A DNA stretch of 7,872 nt from Nitrospirae bacterium GWC2_56_14 (lineage in GTDB: Bacteria; Nitrospirota; UBA9217): NCBI GenBank assembly GCA_001803705.1, contig MHDY01000027.1, forward strand, positions 1 through 7,872, in the 5' to 3' direction. Positions 6,041 to 7,872 of the stretch are shown in pieces. The position numbers and the translations under genes were made by a program. Within the stretch, counting starts at the first letter, position 1. Each line of letters starts with the position of its first letter. The notes beneath the pieces are model-generated. The model was given only the letters and a program-made list of their open reading frames with translations. It searched no databases and was not told the DNA's origin.

Positions 6041-6820
6041 TCAATTGCTGAGGAAGACATACTGTTTCAACAAATCGACTTTTCCAAGCGTATAGTCAAA
6101 AGGCAGCACGCGGGGAATTTGATATATCGGATTGACCCTCTTTTGCAGTTCCGCGAGCACGGGCATCGGCAGGAGAAAATGGTTCAGGATGACCTTGGCC
6201 GGAACTACGAATATCCTGCTGTCACGGACCTCCAGACGGAGCGCTGCATACCCTTCAAAGCGATCGTTTACCATGAACTTTTCGACGAGCTTTCTGTTTT
6301 TCGGGGGTATCGTACCGGCCGGAACGCTGAACTCCAGCTCAATATACGGGGGGCTGAATTTGATCAGAAATTTGTCGTAGTGAAAGTTCATCCTCCTCGC
6401 CGTTCTAATGAATTCATTCTTTATCGTTTGTTCCGAGAGCAGGAACCTGACGGCGAGATCCGAGTACGAAGTAATTTTGACGGTGTTTGCATTTCTTAAC
6501 GCCTTGAGATCGATCTTCGGATCGGTATACTGCACGGTGACGTAGTCGACCGGGACACCGTTCATCGGGAGCGATACGAATTTCATGAACAAGGACTTCA
6601 GGTCGCCGCTTTTGTTGTCCCCGGTGTTCGTCTTGATCTCTATTCGTTCACACTTCACCGTTTTTCTCAGCGCTTTCGCAATCTCACCGTCAAGCGATTC
6701 CCGGGAATAGAGGGTGGACGCGCCGGATAAAAGTACGATTACAGCCGCCAAGGCGGTGATCAAGAAAATACTGACGGGATAGCTGACAAATCTATTTTTG
6801 ATAAAATCTGCCGTCTTCAA
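6041..6820 (-). CDS. Membrane-anchored envelope protein, possibly LmeA/DUF2993-like
   Basis: The product is about 259 residues. It has a basic N-terminus, one hydrophobic segment at about residues 15-34 (a signal anchor) and a soluble remainder, presumably extracytoplasmic. The body has a repeated beta-like rhythm (VDYVTVQYTDPKIDL, about 91-105; then LLSEQTIKNEF and IFVVPAKVIL). This resembles LmeA/DUF2993 phospholipid-binding proteins, in which a domain of this kind precedes an LxxAL-like exposed segment. The match is by general look only and should be treated as tentative. The frame is open further upstream to 6949, but that part lies out of frame inside the next gene. TTG 6820 is preferred because AGAGG lies nine bases upstream and it yields a proper signal anchor. 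It overlaps the pseudopilin-like gene by 29 bases, implying translational coupling. Confidence 0.72.
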   Translation of the reverse strand: MKTADFIKNRFVSYPVSIFLITALAAVIVLLSGASTLYSRESLDGEIAKALRKTVKCERIEIKTNTGDNKSGDLKSLFMKFVSLPMNGVPVDYVTVQYTDPKIDLKALRNANTVKITSYSDLAVRFLLSEQTIKNEFIRTARRMNFHYDKFLIKFSPPYIELEFSVPAGTIPPKNRKLVEKFMVNDRFEGYAALRLEVRDSRIFVVPAKVILNHFLLPMPVLAELQKRVNPIYQIPRVLPFDYTLGKVDLLKQYVFLSN

Positions 6821-7196
6821 GATAGAGGTCCTCTGCGTTATAGAGTTTGGGATTCGGTACGCTGATGCGATAGTGGCCGGCGCCGTTGGTCTCGGACAGG
6901 GCGTACAGGTACGGTGTTCCGCTCGCGGGATCGTTGCCGATACGATCAAGAAACGCGGGCTGAAGTTGTTCTAATTTTCTGGGGTATTCCATATGAACGA
7001 CGAAGTAGGCCTCGACGGCTTTTGAAAGGTTCTGCAAATCCGTCTGAACCTGTTCTCGGGACGAAACGTACGTCTGTTTCGGCGGTTCATAGTTGTTGAC
7101 GCCCCCTTTCCAGTAAAGGACGGCAACATAACCAAGGATAACCGCTGCAATCGCGATCAGGATGGAAAAAAATACGATGAGTCTATTCTTTCGCAT
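6792..7196 (-). CDS. Membrane-anchored protein with GspG-like pseudopilin C-terminal pattern
   Basis: The 134-residue product has an N-terminal membrane helix (about residues 7-29) after MRKNRL, then a short linker and a soluble domain. The soluble part reads like the C-terminal half of a type II secretion major pseudopilin: a helix QVQTDLQNLSKAVEAYF, then HMEYPRKLEQL, NDPASGTPYLYAL and a final LYLEDGRFYQ. True pseudopilins start with a prepilin peptidase site (G-F-x-x-x-E), which is absent here. So this is probably an anchored pilin-fold protein that is neither processed nor assembled, or a divergent relative. The ATG has AGGAAG seven bases upstream. Its 3' end overlaps the start of the envelope protein gene by 29 bases, so the two form an operon and may work together at the membrane. 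Confidence 0.8.
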   Translation of the reverse strand: MRKNRLIVFFSILIAIAAVILGYVAVLYWKGGVNNYEPPKQTYVSSREQVQTDLQNLSKAVEAYFVVHMEYPRKLEQLQPAFLDRIGNDPASGTPYLYALSETNGAGHYRISVPNPKLYNAEDLYLEDGRFYQK

Positions 7197-7417
7197 AGGC
7201 TGACTTCCTATCTCATGGCGTTATCCCGGCAACCAATGCATGACCGTGTCTGCTCAGGAACAACATTGTGATTTCTTCATTTTACCTGATGCACAATCAA
7301 TTATCCCGAACGTTTCTTCTCATGCCGCGGTCGTAACTAATTGGAAATCAAGTGGGGCACTCGAGAGAATATCGGTGAGGCGTTTTCTCTAAAACATATT
7401 CCGATGATCTTCGAACC
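7197..7417. other. Intergenic region without a convincing gene
   Basis: Together with the leader copy at 7418-7497 this forms a gap of about 325 bases between the pseudopilin-like gene and the zinc-ribbon gene. It must contain or follow the promoter of the pseudopilin-like operon, but I see no strong -35/-10 pair with good spacing. The only coding possibility is a 28-codon frame starting at the repeated ATG (7423-7337). There is no terminator-like hairpin with a T-run and no RNA gene that I recognise. Confidence 0.5.
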
Positions 7418-7497
7418 CGACATTGTGGGCTTTCCTTCTGTATTCCATTTGTTCAAATTCTCGCATAACCGCGGGTGAGACGCGCGTCTCTTGCGCG
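7418..7497 (-). repeat. Duplicated leader, copy 2 (no intact gene behind it)
   Basis: This copy repeats 5918-5997, including ribosome-binding site GAAGGA, the ATTTG-N2-CAAAT dyad and an ATG at 7423, but here the ATG opens only a 28-codon frame (ending TAG at 7339-7337). Its hairpin uses different bases from copy 1: outer CGCG/CGCG (7470-7473 with 7494-7497) and inner GAGAC/GTCTC (7477-7481 with 7486-7490). The two copies bracket the pseudopilin-like and LmeA-like gene pair as direct repeats 1.5 kb apart. Confidence 0.85.
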
Positions 7498-7521
7498 TGC
7501 AGGCCCTATCACAGGATCATT

Positions 7522-7845
7522 TTATGCTGCATCGTAGGGCACAAGGTCCCACTGTATTCCGCAGACTTTACACTGAGCCACCAGCCAGTTGCGGCTGACG
7601 TCTTTACTGGTTCTAATTTTTTGACCGCACGTAGGGCACTGCACATTGTAGAGACGGTAACGCGTGTAGATCAGAGTCACAGCGACTGTAACACCAAAAG
7701 CGGCAGACAGAGTCCACCCCAAAGTCGTGAGACCATTCTTTAGGAAGTATAGACCTCCGGCAAAAAGAACAGCAGCCAGTATCCATGCTGGCCAAAAGAA
7801 TCGCTGCAAGGATTTTTGAATTGTTGGGTGTTGCTGCAGTTTCAT
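7522..7845 (-). CDS. Small membrane protein with two helices and a C-terminal zinc ribbon
   Basis: The 107-residue product is of unknown function. It has two hydrophobic segments (about residues 17-35 and 40-60), then a cytoplasmic-looking tail with C70-P-T-C73 and C92-K-V-C95, a treble-clef or zinc-ribbon-type pair spaced by 18 residues. It ends IQWDLVPYDAA. The ATG at 7845 has a weak AGGA about ten bases upstream; another ATG five bases earlier runs straight into a stop. The gene is complete within the window. Duplicated leader copy 2 begins 24 bases after its stop. Confidence 0.7.
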   Translation of the reverse strand: MKLQQHPTIQKSLQRFFWPAWILAAVLFAGGLYFLKNGLTTLGWTLSAAFGVTVAVTLIYTRYRLYNVQCPTCGQKIRTSKDVSRNWLVAQCKVCGIQWDLVPYDAA

Positions 7846-7872
7846 ATCATTTATGTCCTGTGGAAGTTCGGC

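Noticed and set aside
6041..6043. TGA stop of the envelope protein as a second Sec codon
   Set aside because: The readthrough tail is VPPGY with no Cys-type motif around it and no matching hairpin downstream.
6821..6949. N-terminal extension of the envelope protein to 6949
   Set aside because: The extra 43 residues are Pro/Thr/Ala/Arg-rich, lie out of frame inside the well-supported pseudopilin-like gene, and would put the signal anchor in the middle of the chain.
7337..7423. 28-codon ORF behind leader copy 2
   Set aside because: It has a good ribosome-binding site only because the leader is duplicated. The peptide shows no recognisable signal, helix or motif, so I treat it as the accidental frame behind a repeat.

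Overview
All eight supported genes lie on the minus strand, so transcription runs from high to low coordinates. The organism cannot be named from the sequence. The mix is an ArsS-type radical SAM enzyme with an in-frame selenocysteine codon, a zinc-ribbon MscL, a proteobacterial-type glucokinase and CGCAAAG/CGCGAAG repeats between genes. This fits an anaerobic, selenium-using bacterium of the Desulfobacterota/Geobacter or Nitrospirota kind (inference).

Layout in transcription order. At 7845-7522 is a small two-helix membrane protein with a zinc ribbon. A 325-base gap follows, holding copy 2 of a duplicated leader (7418-7497). Next is an overlapping pair: a membrane-anchored, pseudopilin-like protein (7196-6792) and an anchored envelope protein that may be LmeA/DUF2993-like (6820-6041). 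Copy 1 of the leader (5918-5997) carries the ribosome-binding site and ATG of a YkgJ-type cysteine-cluster protein (5923-5054). A strong promoter inside nested inverted repeats (4963-5014) then drives arsS (4895-3933). Below it come glucokinase (3687-2680), a mercuric-reductase-like flavoprotein (2511-988) closely followed by mscL (966-523), and a small membrane protein (440-174). A perfect 18-bp palindrome with a T-rich tail (127-81) ends the series.

The main result is that the apparent arsS stop at 3951-3953 is TGA, and the family C-terminus continues through it. The preceding residues end CFGCTAGQGST, and five codons (VGAAT) follow before a true TAG at 3933-3935. ArsS proteins normally have a Cys where this TGA falls. 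A GC-rich hairpin with a GGUC apical loop lies at the right distance for a bacterial SECIS. A standard gene call would cut the protein six residues short and lose its Sec.

Secondary points are a 70-80 bp leader repeated upstream of two loci with a hairpin kept by different base pairs, two inverted-repeat elements of one family flanking glucokinase, and the absence of arsM beside arsS. The genes do not form one obvious pathway. The window looks like several short transcription units of chromosomal housekeeping, stress and envelope genes.
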